Notes under the pieces: generated by a model | What the model was told of the DNA's origin: nothing | The model's input: only the letters and a program-made list of their open reading frames with translations | The model's database searches: none | Made by a program: the position numbers and the translations under genes | Shown: piece after piece, positions 11,689 to 25,500 of the stretch | Layout of the letters: each line of letters opens with the position of its first letter | Numbering within the stretch: position 1 is the first letter of the stretch | Source of the DNA: Mactra quadrangularis | Lineage: Eukaryota > Mollusca > Bivalvia > Venerida > Mactridae | Length of the DNA: 64,000 bases | Assembly (NCBI GenBank): GCA_025267735.1 | Contig: CM046294.1 | Location: 8,218,001-8,282,000, forward strand | Direction: 5' to 3'

Positions 11689-13480
11689 AGAAAGATTACA
11701 GCTTTAAAATAAAGCTATAAAACCTGCTGTACACATTAAAACGGTTCATCCAAATATTAGATTTCGGCTTCTGCAATATGAAGTATGTCTACAACACGTG
11801 ACCAGAGTTCAGACGAACAGGCGACTCGTTTTATCTCTAACCCATTGAAGAATTTAATTACCGTCTCTTAGAATGCATTTAAACGTTTTTAAAACGAGGT
11901 CACATTCAGAACGAGGCTTGATATATTAAGTATAAAAATCTGCCGTCAAAAATACGTCAAATGTACCTTTTCCATACTGCCCAACGGAGAGCAATTTTTA
12001 AAGCCACTATATGAAGATATATTCATTAACAGTAGACTTCGAGACTCGTTTACAATTAAAAGTTGTCAAAATTAATATGCATTAAAGACACAATAAACAG
12101 TTCAATCCATTCTGCTATCTAAATTTAAGTTTGGTCAAGTGTCCATTTCTGAAAAGAGTGGGATACTTTTATAAGCGTACACTACATTAATTTATACTCT
12201 ATCGTTCTAACGTCCTGATCTACAATAGTTTTACAGCTTAATAAAATGTAATTAAGAGTAAGTTTTTCTATAACATTACTTCATCTTAAATATACTGTAA
12301 TCAAAAGTATTGTTTCAAGTATTGACAACCAAATATTCTACTTTCGGTTTCGATCTACTTTCATATTGAAATACAATAAATAACATAAACATATTTAAGC
12401 TAGATTTGCATTTAATTAAAACACCTCGTTCATTCGAGGTGTTTGAAATAGATAAATGCCTATTTCATATGCAGTTCAAAAACACTTCAAATGTTCGTGT
12501 GATTGGAAACAACGGTATTGATATCATTAATATTTGTAACATGAAATGATAAATCTGTTTGAGAACGTAAGATAACCTTATTCTAGATATTTGATATAAT
12601 TCATAATACACACATTGTTTGATAACGATCGTAGTCGTTGAACCTGGTCCAAGTATTTTAAATTTTTGAATATTGGATTTAACCCCGTCTGATCATTTAT
12701 TAATAGCAGGTAAAGAAATACCTCTAACTTAGACGCACAATGCATCACAGAAATCGGCGGTTTGGTACGCAGTAGAAAATAATGCGGTGTATGAAAACAA
12801 AATCGTTATATTTTTCATACAATCATTATTAAATTGTAAAATAAATAATGACATATAACTATGTACAGAAATATCAATCCATTGATGTGAAGTATGTTTA
12901 AACCTCAATGGGAATCGATCTGTATCCAACACAGTACATATACATGTATTCTACTTTCGTTTTCAAATGTATGTGTTATGAATGACAGATGTAAACACGT
13001 TGGTATTGAGGTAAAATACCGCTTTAAAAGTTTTATTTTACAAGCATACTTTATTGGATAACAATATTGTATTAGTATTGAGTAGTCAAAAACTTATGCA
13101 ATACGCTCGGTACAGTTGATTGAGGAAACTATTAGAATGTAAACATTGTCACATGTTGTCAGGTAAATAAGTATTATTACCCATGATGCTTAGCGTCTAC
13201 GTATTCGGTCAGTAAGACAGTTCGTGTACAAAACGCGTCTGAACACAAGTTAATGGATATCTTCATTTTTCGGTGGTCAGGTAATCTTACTCAGCTTTAG
13301 TTGACCTGTGCATAAAACCAATACCCATCTACGCTTCAACAAGGCCGACAACTTATCCATATTATGAATGTCCAGAGGAAATTTAGCACCCTAACAGGAC
13401 ACTTTATTTATAATTGCAGAGGGCTTACTGTGCCACAGACCGGGTTTCGAATTTTAATATCCTGCTGCCTAGTTAAAAAC
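11689..13480. other. Upstream region of MIB2-like copy A
   Basis: This AT-rich stretch has no gene that I can support. The main structure is the block at 12701-13215 shared with the other gene's upstream region. 'ctactttcggtttcgat' words recur near 12340 and 12950. Confidence 0.45.
12701..13215 (+). repeat. Upstream block X, left copy
   Basis: About 515 bp, from 'taatagcagg' and 'ttagacgcacaa' through 'tattctactttcg' and 'gaatgtaaacattg' to 'cccatgatgcttagcgtct', is repeated at 54561-55067 at an estimated 70% identity in the SAME orientation. It lies 367 bp upstream of the copy-A start codon. It may be a conserved promoter block or an inserted repeat. The orientation conflict is discussed in the findings. 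Confidence 0.7.
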
Positions 13481-13481
13481 T

Positions 13482-13581
13482 GACCTCCACTGTTGCTTTG
13501 AATATACGACATTGTTAACTTGAACTTCAAATAAAACATTTTAAAATCTTTCTTGCATAGCTTGACATATAACTGAAAAAG
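13482..13581 (+). promoter_or_regulatory. Conserved 5' leader of MIB2-like copy A
   Basis: The ~65 bases before the ATG ('cttcaaataaa', 'cattttaaa', 'cttgcatagc') match the leader of copy B in reverse complement (54022-54090). The similarity is much higher than in surrounding DNA. It is probably 5' UTR; no TATA box can be placed with confidence. Confidence 0.5.
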
Positions 13582-16500
13582 ATGTCGGTGGAAGTAGAAG
13601 GTATCCGAGTGGTACGTGGTCCAGATTGGCACTATGGTGATGATGATGGAGGTGAAGGTCACGTGGGCACAGTAACCCAGGACAACCAAGATAAAACAGT
13701 TGAAGTACAATGGGATATGGGAAATAATGGTTGCTATGATGCGGGGAATGGCGGGAAATGTGATCTTAGAGTACTTGACAGTGTTCAGTTAGGTAAACTC
13801 TTACATCTATTGTACTACAGACAATATTTGTAAAATGTTCTAATCGTTTTCTGGTAAGCATTTTTATTGAACCTTTCTGTCAGTCATACGACGTCTTTCA
13901 TTCTGAAAATTAGGCACTATATAAGACACGACCCCACACTCGCCGGATTGTGCTGTGGTAGATTTAACAGATTTACCTACTTTTATAATACGAGTACACC
14001 TTCCATTCTATATTTCATGACAATTGATGACGATATAAAATATTACTGATTACAGCTTTTTACGATTAAAATCGAGGTGATTGTTGACTTTTCTTCTTAT
14101 AAATATAGCATACGTGGCATGCCCTCTCTGTACATTGTAATATACAACTTGCTACAGTAAAGTTCCGCTATTACGACCAGCAAAATCGATGGTCTTAAAA
14201 GCAAAACGGTCTTACTATAGAGACCCTTCTGTTCACAAATTTAGCATTTGGGTCTGAATAATTGTCAAAAAATGCATGATTTTGAAATAACAAAAGTGGT
14301 GTTAATAGCGAAGCTTTACTGTATATATCACAGGTTGTTCATATTGACGCTATTTCGTCCCGACATGTTTTGTATACCATTCGCGTATTTTGCGAAAATC
14401 AACTTCCCATTTCTAATTTTACACACTTTATATTGAATCACAGGTTGGTCGCATACAGATATCGTTTGTGATCATTGTGAGAGATCAAACTTTCCTGGTA
14501 CAAGATGGAGATGTAACTCATGTTCAGACTTTGATCTTTGTACTGTCTGTTACTTTAAAGATAGTCATGATACACAACATCCATTTTTAAGGATAGATGC
14601 CCCAGGAATGCCAGGGTAAGTACACTGTCTTCATTTTTGAGGATAGATGCCCCAGGAATGCCAGGGTAAGTACACTGTCCTCATTTTTGAGGATAGATGC
14701 CCCAGGAATGCCAGGGTAAGTACACTGTCTTCATTTTTGAGGATAGATGCCCCAGGAATGCCAGGGTAAGTACACTGTCTCTATGTTTGAAAATAGATGC
14801 CCCAGGAATGCCAGGGTAAGTACACTGTCTCTATGTTTGAAAATAGATGCCCCAGGAATGCCAGGGTAAGTACACTGTCTCTATGTTTGAAAATAGATGC
14901 CCCAGGAATGCCAGGGTAAGTACACTGTCTCTATGTTTGAAAATAGATGCCCCAGGAATGCCAGGGTAAGTTTATCGTCTCCATTTTTGAGGATAGATGC
15001 CCCAGGAATGCCAGGGTAAGTACACTGTCCTCATTTTTAGGAAAATACCTCAGGAATGCCAGGGTAAGTTTATCGTCTCCATTTTTGAGGATAGATGCCC
15101 CAGGAATGCCAGGGTAAGTTTATCGTCTCCATTTTTGAGGATAGATGCCTCAGGAATGCCAGGATAAGTTTATCGTCTCCATTTTTGAGGATAGATGCCT
15201 CAGGAATGCCAGGGTAAGTTTATCGTCTCCATTTTTGAGGATAGATGCCTCAGGAATGCCAGGGTAAGTTTATCGTCTCCATTTTTGAGGATAGATGCCC
15301 CAGGAATGCCAGGGTAAGTACACCTGTCTCTATGTTTGAAAATAGATGCCCCAGGAATGCCAGGGTAAGTACACCTGTCTCTATGTTTGAAAATAGATGC
15401 CTCAGGAATGCCAGGGTAAGTACACCTGTCTCTATGTTTGAGAATAAAGGATAGATGCCCCAGGAATGCCAGGGTAAGTTTATGGTCTCCATTTTTGAGG
15501 ATAGATGCCCCAGGAATGCTAGGGTAAGTTTATGGTCTCCATGTTTTGAGGATAGATGCCCCAGGAATGCCAGGGTAAGTTTATGGTCTCCAGTTTTGAG
15601 GATAGATGCCCCCAGGAATGCCAGGGTAAGTTTATGGTCTCCATGTTTTGAGCATAGATGCCCCAGAAATGCCAGGGTAAGTTTATGGTCTCCAGTTTTG
15701 AGGATAGATGCCCCCAGGAATGCCAGGGTAAGTTTATGGTCTCCATGTTTTGAGCATAGATGCCCCAGAAATGCCAGGGTAAGCTTATGGTCTTAATTTG
15801 TGAGGATAGATGCCTTAGGAATGCCAGGGTAAGTTTATGGTCTTCATTTTTTGAGGATAGATGTCCCTGGAATGCCAGGGTAAGTTTATGGTCTCTTTTT
15901 TTTGAGGATAGATGCCTTAGGAATGCCAGGGTAAGTTCGTGGTCTCCTTGTTTGAGAATAGATGCCACAGGAATGCCAGGGTAAGTTCATGGTCTTTATT
16001 TTTTAGGATAGATGCCCCAGGAATGCCAGGGTAAGTTCGTGGTCTCCTGGTTTGAGAATAGATGCCACAGGAATGCCAGGGTAAGTTCGTGGTGTCCTTG
16101 TTTGAGAATAGATGCCCCAGGAATGCCAGGGTAAGTACACAACATCCATTTTTTAGGATAGATGCCCCAGGAATGCCAAGACAAGTTCATGGTCTCCATT
16201 TTTGAGGATAAATGCCATAGGAATGCCAAAGAAAAAAAACATGCATTCACTTTAACACGATTGTCAGGACAATTAAGCATAACCTTAATATGAAAACAGT
16301 AGTAAGGGCATACGGATACATTTTGTCTCATTTCTTAGTTGAACACTTGCCTCAGAGCCGGTATCGTCTGTTATCCCACGATACATTACTCCGCTATGCT
16401 GCGTTATGTACCGTAGGCCATTTGGTTAGGGAAATCTCGTAACTATGAATAATTAATTTGGCAGTTTCATTGGTTCTACAAGGAAACCACTGCGAAAAAC

Positions 16501-19500
16501 TTGCCCATGAAATTAAATTCTATATCTAAGGTTTGATTTACCATTCAAAATGGCAGCTTCCATGAGTAATTTTTCTAAAGCGGGTGAAGAAAATTCCAGT
16601 ATGACGTCATTGTTACTGAATAGTATTTAATTGTAACATGCGATTTCATTGGAAGAAGATTGGTCTCCCCTGTCTCATACATATTCATGAAAGTTCGCAA
16701 ATCAAATTGCCTACGGTACGTACTGTGGTTGCCGAAAATGCAACCAGTTGCAAACAATATGCTGTGGCAAGTAACTCCGATCGTTAAAAAGATGAATTAT
16801 TTGATTGTTATAAATACATAAAATATTTGAATAGAGCCAACTTAATTTGAAATAAAACTACCACAGTATTCTAGAATACACGTATTTATACTAGTTAGAC
16901 AAAGATATTCTATAGTCTGGCGAGGATTACGACCCAAACACCAAATACTTTAAACAATCGTTATTTTTCTTCAGGGTCCTTGTTCCCAAACGTTCAATAA
17001 GCAATAGACAAAGATCACTTGGGATATTCAAAGGAGCAAAAGTAAGGCGTGGTGTTGACTGGAAGAGTGGAAGTCAAGATGGTATGAAAAATTATACACT
17101 ATTATGCATAATGTTTACCTTTTTCTTTATCTTTTTTCATATAAGGATTGACTGACTGACCTTAAGTAATTGATGTTTCCTGAAGATATACTAAAACCTT
17201 TTGCCCATTATGAACACTCTTTGCGTTGAAAAAGTATTCAAAGATAACTATATGAGAAACGATGCATGAATATGTGCATACATTTACATGACTACTTGCT
17301 CGGTGTTTTTTTTTCATGTGGATTTATCTCAGTCGTACCACTTGTTTCTAATACCTACTTACCTACAAATATTTGTCTAGTTATATTCCTTTGTATGTAC
17401 AAAAGCAAGTTAAATTGGTAGATATACTTAGTTATTTATCATACCCACTGTTACACACTGAACAAAGTTATGAATAGAATGTACGAGTAAAGAAAGCCGC
17501 TTTAAAAGATTCATGAAAGCATGAAGAACATTTGTTTTGTATTTCTTTCTGAGTTTAAAACTCTTTATAGTTTCACAATAACAGTTTCTTTTGGACATTG
17601 CCCAGTTTTGCAAAACTTTTAAAATTGAAAATTCCATTAATTTCAATATACAATACACTAGTATATGAATAGCAAAAGGTTGCATCTAAACGCTAAGTAC
17701 AATATATACAAACTCTACAGACAACCAACTTCATACGTACACGTTCTAACGATAATGTTTTAAGATATTCAATTTCAAACTTGCGAAGTGTTGAAAATCA
17801 GGCATACCCAAAACGATTTTATGACGTTTTAACAAACACGCTAATCACTTTTTGAGCGTGTGTTAAAGCCTCATTTAAACGAAGTTTTTTTTCAAATATT
17901 GAAACGTTGATACTATCTTGTAGGTGGGGAAGGAAATATAGGTACAGTTAAAGAAGTGACCAATCATGGTTCTGCCGGACAAGAGAGAGATTCTGTAAAA
18001 GTCACATGGCCAAATAAAGAGGAGAATCAATATCGTGTAGGTTACAAAGGTAAAATGGATCTGTTATGTGTTGAACAAGCTCCTGGGATGGACTATTACA
18101 AAGATCATTTGTTACCATTAAGTAAGTTACGTAAAATACATCAATCTGCACCCATAATATTAAATAAAAGTTATATTAGTAGTTGCTATGCCCCAATAAA
18201 TGACAAAATGCAATAGTTAAAAAGACTTAAAACTTTCTTTTCTTTATTAGATCAACAATTACAATATGATGGCTATAAATTGCAAAGCTGTCGATAAAAT
18301 CTAATGTTCCAGACTCAAAAATTTATGCATTCTTAATGTTTTAATATAGAAAAACATTATTTTGTTTTGTTTAAGACAACACATCGTGTGACCTGAAGAC
18401 AGACAACAATGTACAATAATGCACTATTTATGTTCAATATCTTTTTAGTCTCATGCTTCAACTTTGCGCAAACGTGATTCTTAACACGTTTGGTCATCTT
18501 GAATACAATGTATTGTATTACTATAATGCACTACATGCAACATATTTAGAATCAAATGCACTTTAAGATATTAAAATTTAAGGGTTCTCTTTAAATTGAT
18601 TTTAAACGATAAATTTTGTAAAATATTTGTTCAAAAGTGATATATTTTACATGTGCAATGACAGTGCAAGCCATAATGAAAAGTAACAAGGTCATGTCTA
18701 TAATAACACTGTCTTCATTGTTTAACCATTTTGTCTAATGACCATTTGACTATTGAGAATTATGGATCCAAAAAAATCATATTTCTGGGTATTTATTTCA
18801 GATACAAGTGGAATGGCACAAACGTCAACTATAAAAAATGAGAAAAGACTTTCTGTAAAGCTGAAAGATAAAGACGCCCTTAAAGTCGGAGATAAAGACA
18901 CCCTTAATGTCGGTGATAAAGTGTGTGTCTTTTTCCCAGTTTCCAAATTGAAAGAAGCACAACGAAGCCATGGAGGCTGGAACTTGCGAATGGCTGATGT
19001 ACATAGATTATTCTTTTCTTTTGTTCTGTTTTCTCATCCATAAATTTATGTATGGCTCATGGTCTCTTCAAACGAGTTGTCGACAAGATACAATGTAATA
19101 TCAATATCTGATAGTAGACGCTTGAATTTAGTAGATCCTCTACGCATTGTTGATTTAATAATTGGACTGTCAAATGGAATAGTCCAATAACCTTATTTCA
19201 TATAAATTATTTAAAACCATTAGTACATTCCAATCGTTTACTACGACTCTCGTCCAATGAATCTACCCTTGACTTTACATCAAAACTTTTTGTTTAAGAA
19301 GAGAAAATCATATCAGTATTGAAATTGGTGCTTCAGAACTGGGAGTTTTCTTATTGTACTTTTTTATAGTTAATTACAACATTTAATTGAGTTTATAAAT
19401 TCTGATTTCAGTATATAGGCAAACATGGTGAGATAAAACGATTTGAAGACAATGGTGATGCTGTGGTTATGTATGATGATAAAGAATATAGATTTAATTC

Positions 19501-22500
19501 TACAGCTATAATGAAGGTTAAACTAATAGTTTTCTTCTGTCACAACTACCAGTCTACTAGTCTACTCATTTTGTATCAAAGTATTATTTAGTGTGTATAG
19601 TGGCCAATGATTGATATATATATTCTTTTATAACTGTGTTTCTCAACATCTCATTATTGAACATCACCTATCTGCCAACTTTCTATTAATGCAGTCAATT
19701 TAACTATGTTCTTGAGCATATTGTCCCATCTTTCAGACTACTTAAGCTTCTTGATTTGAAATATTTCCCCATGCTTTGATATATCAACTGTTTGAAGAGG
19801 TTGTGATCATTGCTATTTGCCTTATAAGACGTTTTATGTTTCGGCAGTTTAAAATGACATGATCTCATTTGTGTCAATGGAAGTATACAATCCAGTTATA
19901 AATATCATAGCATGTGACATGTTTACATGTGACATTGTCTCAACGCATAATCTTAGTGAACGTTTACTGCCGTATTCCCTTACATTACATTGTGCATACA
20001 ATGAATATATCAACATTCAGTTTTGAATTTAAGCGAATGCCATCTTCCTTGTATACACTATAAAGGGACTATACTTTTACCACTTATACTTTATGTGCAC
20101 TACAATTGGTAGTTTTTTCTTACATCTAATTCAGGTACCGACGTTTAAGTTTGGAGATGAAGTAAGAATTAATAATGATTCAGAAGTAGTACAAGCGTTA
20201 CAAAAGAACGGTGGAGGTTGGCAGGAAGAAATGAAATCTGTAAGGTCCTTTAATGATATTAGCAAAAGAAATAAACTTACTGATATGGATGATTTCAGTA
20301 AAGTTGTTATACAGTTTATCTATATTCAACATTGCTTAACAATGACTTGAATATTTATTCGTTTCTCTATTTATTAAAGAAATATAGATGTTTTGGTAAA
20401 AGATCTATAATTCTTTATTGTGTTCAAGTTACCAACTCTGTATTAAATTTGCGGAAGGTCTGACTATGTAGATTCTGATTAAAACCCGATCTCAAATATT
20501 CCGCTTGCCAAATCGCTAACTTAAGATCTGGCTATTTAGTTATGACAGTCACGCTTAGATGACCTTTCTCATTAAAATATTCTTGTCGGAATCATTATGT
20601 TTAGCTACTTGTTTACAGTGTCTACTTCATGCCATTTAAAAGAGTCTTCCAATCACAGCCTTTGGATAACACCACCGTCAAATAAGATTGTAAAGCTCGG
20701 TCTAAAATAGAAATGACGAAACTAAGATGCTATTAATAGTGTTTTGCCAAGATAAGAGCTATGCATTAATTGGTCGACACAACGGTTATCTCTGCGTGAC
20801 CCTCGGAGCGATCATAAGATAGCGGACTACATGTATGTACGTAAACCAAACGATCGGTTGTAACTACTACGTATAACACGGTTCGAGGTGTCTTTAAATA
20901 TGATCTTATTGATACTCAACTTATGACTGAAAAATAAGTATGGATGGATGATTGCAGGTTCTTGGAAGAGTTGGTAAAGTTGTTAAAATAGATTCTGATG
21001 GGGACGTTGCTGTATCATTCGGAAGAAACTCTTGGGTGTTTAATGCTGCATGCTGTAAACTAGAACAAAAAGGAAATTTGGATGACGACGATGATGAAAC
21101 AAGTGAAAGTGGTGATTATGAAGAAACTGGTGCCTTCGGTGGAGATGATAAAAGACGTGAAGGGGATAGAAGGGAAGCCATGGGAGGTTTGTAGCGTGCT
21201 CAAACTAATAGAATACTAAAACTTTAACAACATCTTTAAAGGGCCATTTGTATTCTTCCGCATGCCCTACGAACCTAAGTTAAGGTCTGTGGTGACAATT
21301 GGATAAGTACTATCCTCATAATCTGCTTTACCGTGTTTTGCAACACGCGTCCATTGGATATGGAGTTTTCTTGTTTGGGGTATTTCAACGCATACGCCAT
21401 TTCTTGGCTTACACAAAAATAAAAGGAATCAGGTTTCAAATTGTTTTTGGGTCAATTTATATTGTCAAGCCGTTCACACGCAAGGGTCAAAATTACCACT
21501 ACACTACATAATTGATATTTTTAATTTTAGGTAAACTGGGTGGTGATCAAGATGATCTTGCGAGGGATGCATTAGCTAGAATGATTGCACTATTGCATTT
21601 AAAGAGTCAACAACCTTCAAGAACTGTAGCCGGTCCACAACATCTTGTTTCTGCTGCAGCACATAATGACGCTGAAATTGTTCTTAAGATACTGAAACAA
21701 AATCCAAAGCTGGTAAAGCTTATAACTCTGTACATTTAATATATATGTCTACATAGCCAGAAATTTGAATAGAACAATACAAGTTCTAATTTTATCTGAA
21801 AGTGCTTCGTTTTATCATTTTTTAAAAGCCATTAATTGGTCAAATGTTTAATCAATATTACTAATTTTTCTTGGATTAGGTACATAGTTGTTATTCATGA
21901 TTGCTTCAAAGAGCAACATTTTGAAATAAATACATGTATATATTACTTTATCAACAAAACGACGAAGGAAGCCGATTCTAAAAGTAAAGAAATTACCTTC
22001 ATGTTCTAAATCATTCGTTGCCATGAACTAGAATGAGTAGACATTGTATTTGAATCAAAATTTAGAAATATTATTTCATTTGTAATACAAAAAAACAATG
22101 CGTAATGAGTACATGTATATGTAAAAGTACATTTATATGTTAAACTATGTAATTTATAGGTTGATCAGAAACATCAAAACTTGACTGCCTTGATAATATC
22201 AAGCTACGAAGGACATAAAGCAGTTGTTAAAGTTTTACTAGCGGCTGGAGCCGACACTAATATTACTGATGAAAAAAATCATACTCCTCTAATGGCTGCA
22301 TTAATGAAGTAAGTGTTTGAGTTGAAACATTTCGTGAGGAAATTAGATTTAGATTTTGCTTAATTTATTTGACAAATATACATTAAATGGCTATTTCGAG
22401 CTACTAGAAGAGTAGAATGTCTTTTGATCAATTAAGGTATTATGGTATTTTTATTATTCAAGTCAAAAATACATTTACTATGATAAATCTTTCAACTTCG

Positions 22501-25500
22501 TACATCTACTGATGGCTTGTTGTCAGATGCCTTTAACATGTGTTCTCGGAATTTGATTTAACCTTGATGACATGACACTAATAATCCTAAATTGATATAC
22601 TTTAGAAAACGAGAAGAAATTACTAGTTTGTTAATACAAGCTGGTTGTAAGTTAGACCTGCAAGATTACAAATATACTACAGCCCTACACTTTGCCGCAA
22701 GATCTGGATGTGTCACGACGTTAAGGGAACTGTTGACCAAAGGAGCAGACCCGAATAAACTAGTAAGTATTTAGCTAAATTTAATTTGTTTGTCTGATAT
22801 GCCGGTTTGTTAGAACGGGAATATAAGAAACGACGTTTAACGTACATTATATGTTATAATAATTGATTGGGGCGACGGATTGTTTTCGCCTTGGTTAAAT
22901 AATCAACAGTTATATTTGCCGCCCAATATATGTAAACCTATCTGGGTAAATATGAAGCAAAGTTCATATTTGAAAGTAGTCTCCGTATAAAACTAAACTA
23001 ATACTGCTCAATTAGTCACATGATTTGAGATAATAATTGAATGTCGTATATAAAAGTTCAACGTTTCGTTCAAAAGAACAAACTTGTTCATGATTTGTCC
23101 TAATCTCTTTACTTTCGTTCGAAATTGATTTATTGTTATTTGTTTATTTATGATATTTTAATGAAACAGTTTCCTAAAGCTAAAACCAAAAAAGGAATCA
23201 TTCACCCCAATCGATTGATTTCTATAAATGTATATTAGACTGTGCCTAATGTCTAAATTACAACATACAGATATATAGTGTTATCACAATCAGATTACCG
23301 AGACTCTAGTAATAATATACTTACTTAATATAGTTTTCTAAATATTATTGCAGGACATTTCTCAGGACACGCCACTTCATGACGCCATTCATACAAAGAA
23401 CTATTCTTGTGCAACATTCCTTATAGCAGATCCGAGAATAAATTTAAAACTTTGTAACAAGAAAGGTTTCAGTCCTTTACATTTAGCTGCTTTTAAAGAT
23501 GACGAACTGTAAGTAAATATTTTGTTTCCTTATCAATTGGATTGATCTGAGTTTGAAGGTATAGTACATCCTCTCTTGAGCAACACCTACTTAGAGTGAT
23601 TAAAATGTTTTGCTGCTCAGAGGTTGTTGCTCAGCAGATTAAATTCAATTTAAATTACATCTGAGGGAAATATCAAAAGCTGTTGCTGTGCAGATGATTT
23701 GTTCAGTGTAGGGCTGCTCTGCAGAGGTCATATTGCATTCAATTTTAATTGCTCTACTACCATGCTTTTACTTCATGCAGGATGATGAATATCACCATTA
23801 ACAATTAAAAAAATCTAAGTTCACATACTATAAACTGGATATTAATGATTGGTAAATAGTTGCTACCTTTTAAGGTTGGAAATTAAACGAGCGAATAAAC
23901 GAAATATTTAATATTAACATATCATGTACGTAATTTATATGTGCAAATATTGCTTCGAAGAACTTTAGATCTCTGTGACCTGATCTGCACAAATTGCATC
24001 CATTGCTTGTATTTAGGCATGCATCTATTGCGAATACAAACTATACGCTTACAGTGTCTATTAGGACTGGCTACACGTGCAAGTTTCGATCTTAGTGTAC
24101 ATTGTACGTCAATATTGTTTAAATCTGTAGGATTGTACTGTTCTTATCGAATGATTTTGTTGCTCTTATTCATTTTCATAGTTTCTAATTATCTCTTTGT
24201 CAGGACGGCAGGCAAAATTCTTGCCAAATCACCAGGAATAAAGGATTTAAGTAAAGCAAGTGATAGATACACTGCTCTTCATATTGCTGCTCTGAATGAT
24301 AACACTAGTGTTGTTAAAGTATTACTGAAGGTAAGATATTGTTGTTTAACATTCAGAAAACACTGGCATTTACATAATGATTGCAGATATCACTGTATAT
24401 TCCATTAATTTGTGAGAAAAATGCATGTTGCTTAGTAAGACTTTTTGGCAGTTGTTTATGTGCAGGAAGTAACAGTTTTATATAATCTTTGGTTGAGACC
24501 ACAGTAGGAAAACCTGTCGTACTGTTCGATATGTCTCTTGTTTAAATATTTTTAATATCGTTATATGGTGTTAATTCATTTATTATAATATATGACATGC
24601 AGCCGCCCGGCTAGCTCAGTTGGTAGTACGCGAGTCTACTGATCGAGGGGTCGTGGGTTCAATTCCCGGGCGGGGCATACTTTCGTGGAGCTTGGTCATG
24701 AAATTATTTCAACGGCCATTCTCCCTTCTACCAATGATTTTTAATTATGTAGGGCATGCGCTAAGTATGCGCTTAGTAGTCGGTTAACAGCTAAATCTAG
24801 AGATTTAGCCTTTCCCAGGAGGAGTGAGTAGGTTGACCGACCGCCGTTATATGACCTTATATGTGTTGCTACGGCGTTAAACCCAACAAAAACAAACAAA
24901 CAAACAAAACATGACGATATGACATGCACGACATTAGTTTCATATTCTAGAGGCAAACTAAAAGAATGTATCTATGATGCAGTTACGAGACACGAAAGTA
25001 AAAACTCTTGGCTCCGTTTTACGACCGATTTTCGTCGTAAATTCTTTCATCATTACATGGCACAATGTTTTGAAATGATCCCTGATAGTTTAATGGATTG
25101 ATGGACTCTGGAATTTTATTTCCCGCTTTACCGAAAGCTATTATTCCATGTAAATAACCACACCGAATAAAATTGAAAACTGGTTAATATTATTTAAGAT
25201 AAAAAAACAATTACTGATACCATAAAAGCATAATGGAAAGTGTCAGCTTCTAAGAAAATAGTTGCCCATTCACCACAAGTTGACTAATGTTTACAGGATT
25301 TGATAAAACCTAGTATCCTTTAGTGCCAAATACATGTATTTGACTTCTAATTAAATGTGGTATATATTTACAGAAAGTGTTTACAGTCTTAATAATACTT
25401 ACAAAACGATCGTTGTTGCATCTAAATAGCATAGTTTTAACCAAGCCAATCTTTTTATACATGTTAAAGTTTTGAATGTAAAAACAGAATGATGTACCAT

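Larger units (their letters stand above)
13582..18121 (+). other. Copy A exons 1-4: MIB/HERC2, ZZ finger, MIB/HERC2
   Basis: Exon 1 encodes the first MIB/HERC2 domain ([20 protein letters not shown]). Exon 2 gives the ZZ finger with C79, C82, C94, C97, C103, C106, H112 and H116, including the family signature GTRWRCNSC. Exons 3-4 give the second MIB/HERC2 domain ([31 protein letters not shown]). In mind-bomb proteins the paired MIB domains bind substrate tails. Intron 2 holds the splice-donor minisatellite. Confidence 0.9.

Noticed and set aside
14591..16230. Regularly spaced ~50-bp repeats resembling a CRISPR array
   Set aside because: The genome is eukaryotic, the spacers are repeated rather than unique, and the unit is derived from the adjacent exon.
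15245..16331. Several open frames on both strands encoding repeats such as [10 protein letters not shown] and LTLAFLGHL
   Set aside because: They are read-through of the ~50-bp minisatellite in different frames. The period creates open frames without any selection, and the true product uses only the exon 2 end.
23941..24408. 155-aa open frame around the copy A exon 13
   Set aside because: Only 24204-24330 is coding. The flanks are intron that happens to be open; copy B confirms the exon limits.
24602..24680. Possible tRNA gene (A and B boxes visible)
   Set aside because: It is followed by the same SINE body and AAAC tail as several other copies, so it is a SINE head rather than a functional tRNA gene.
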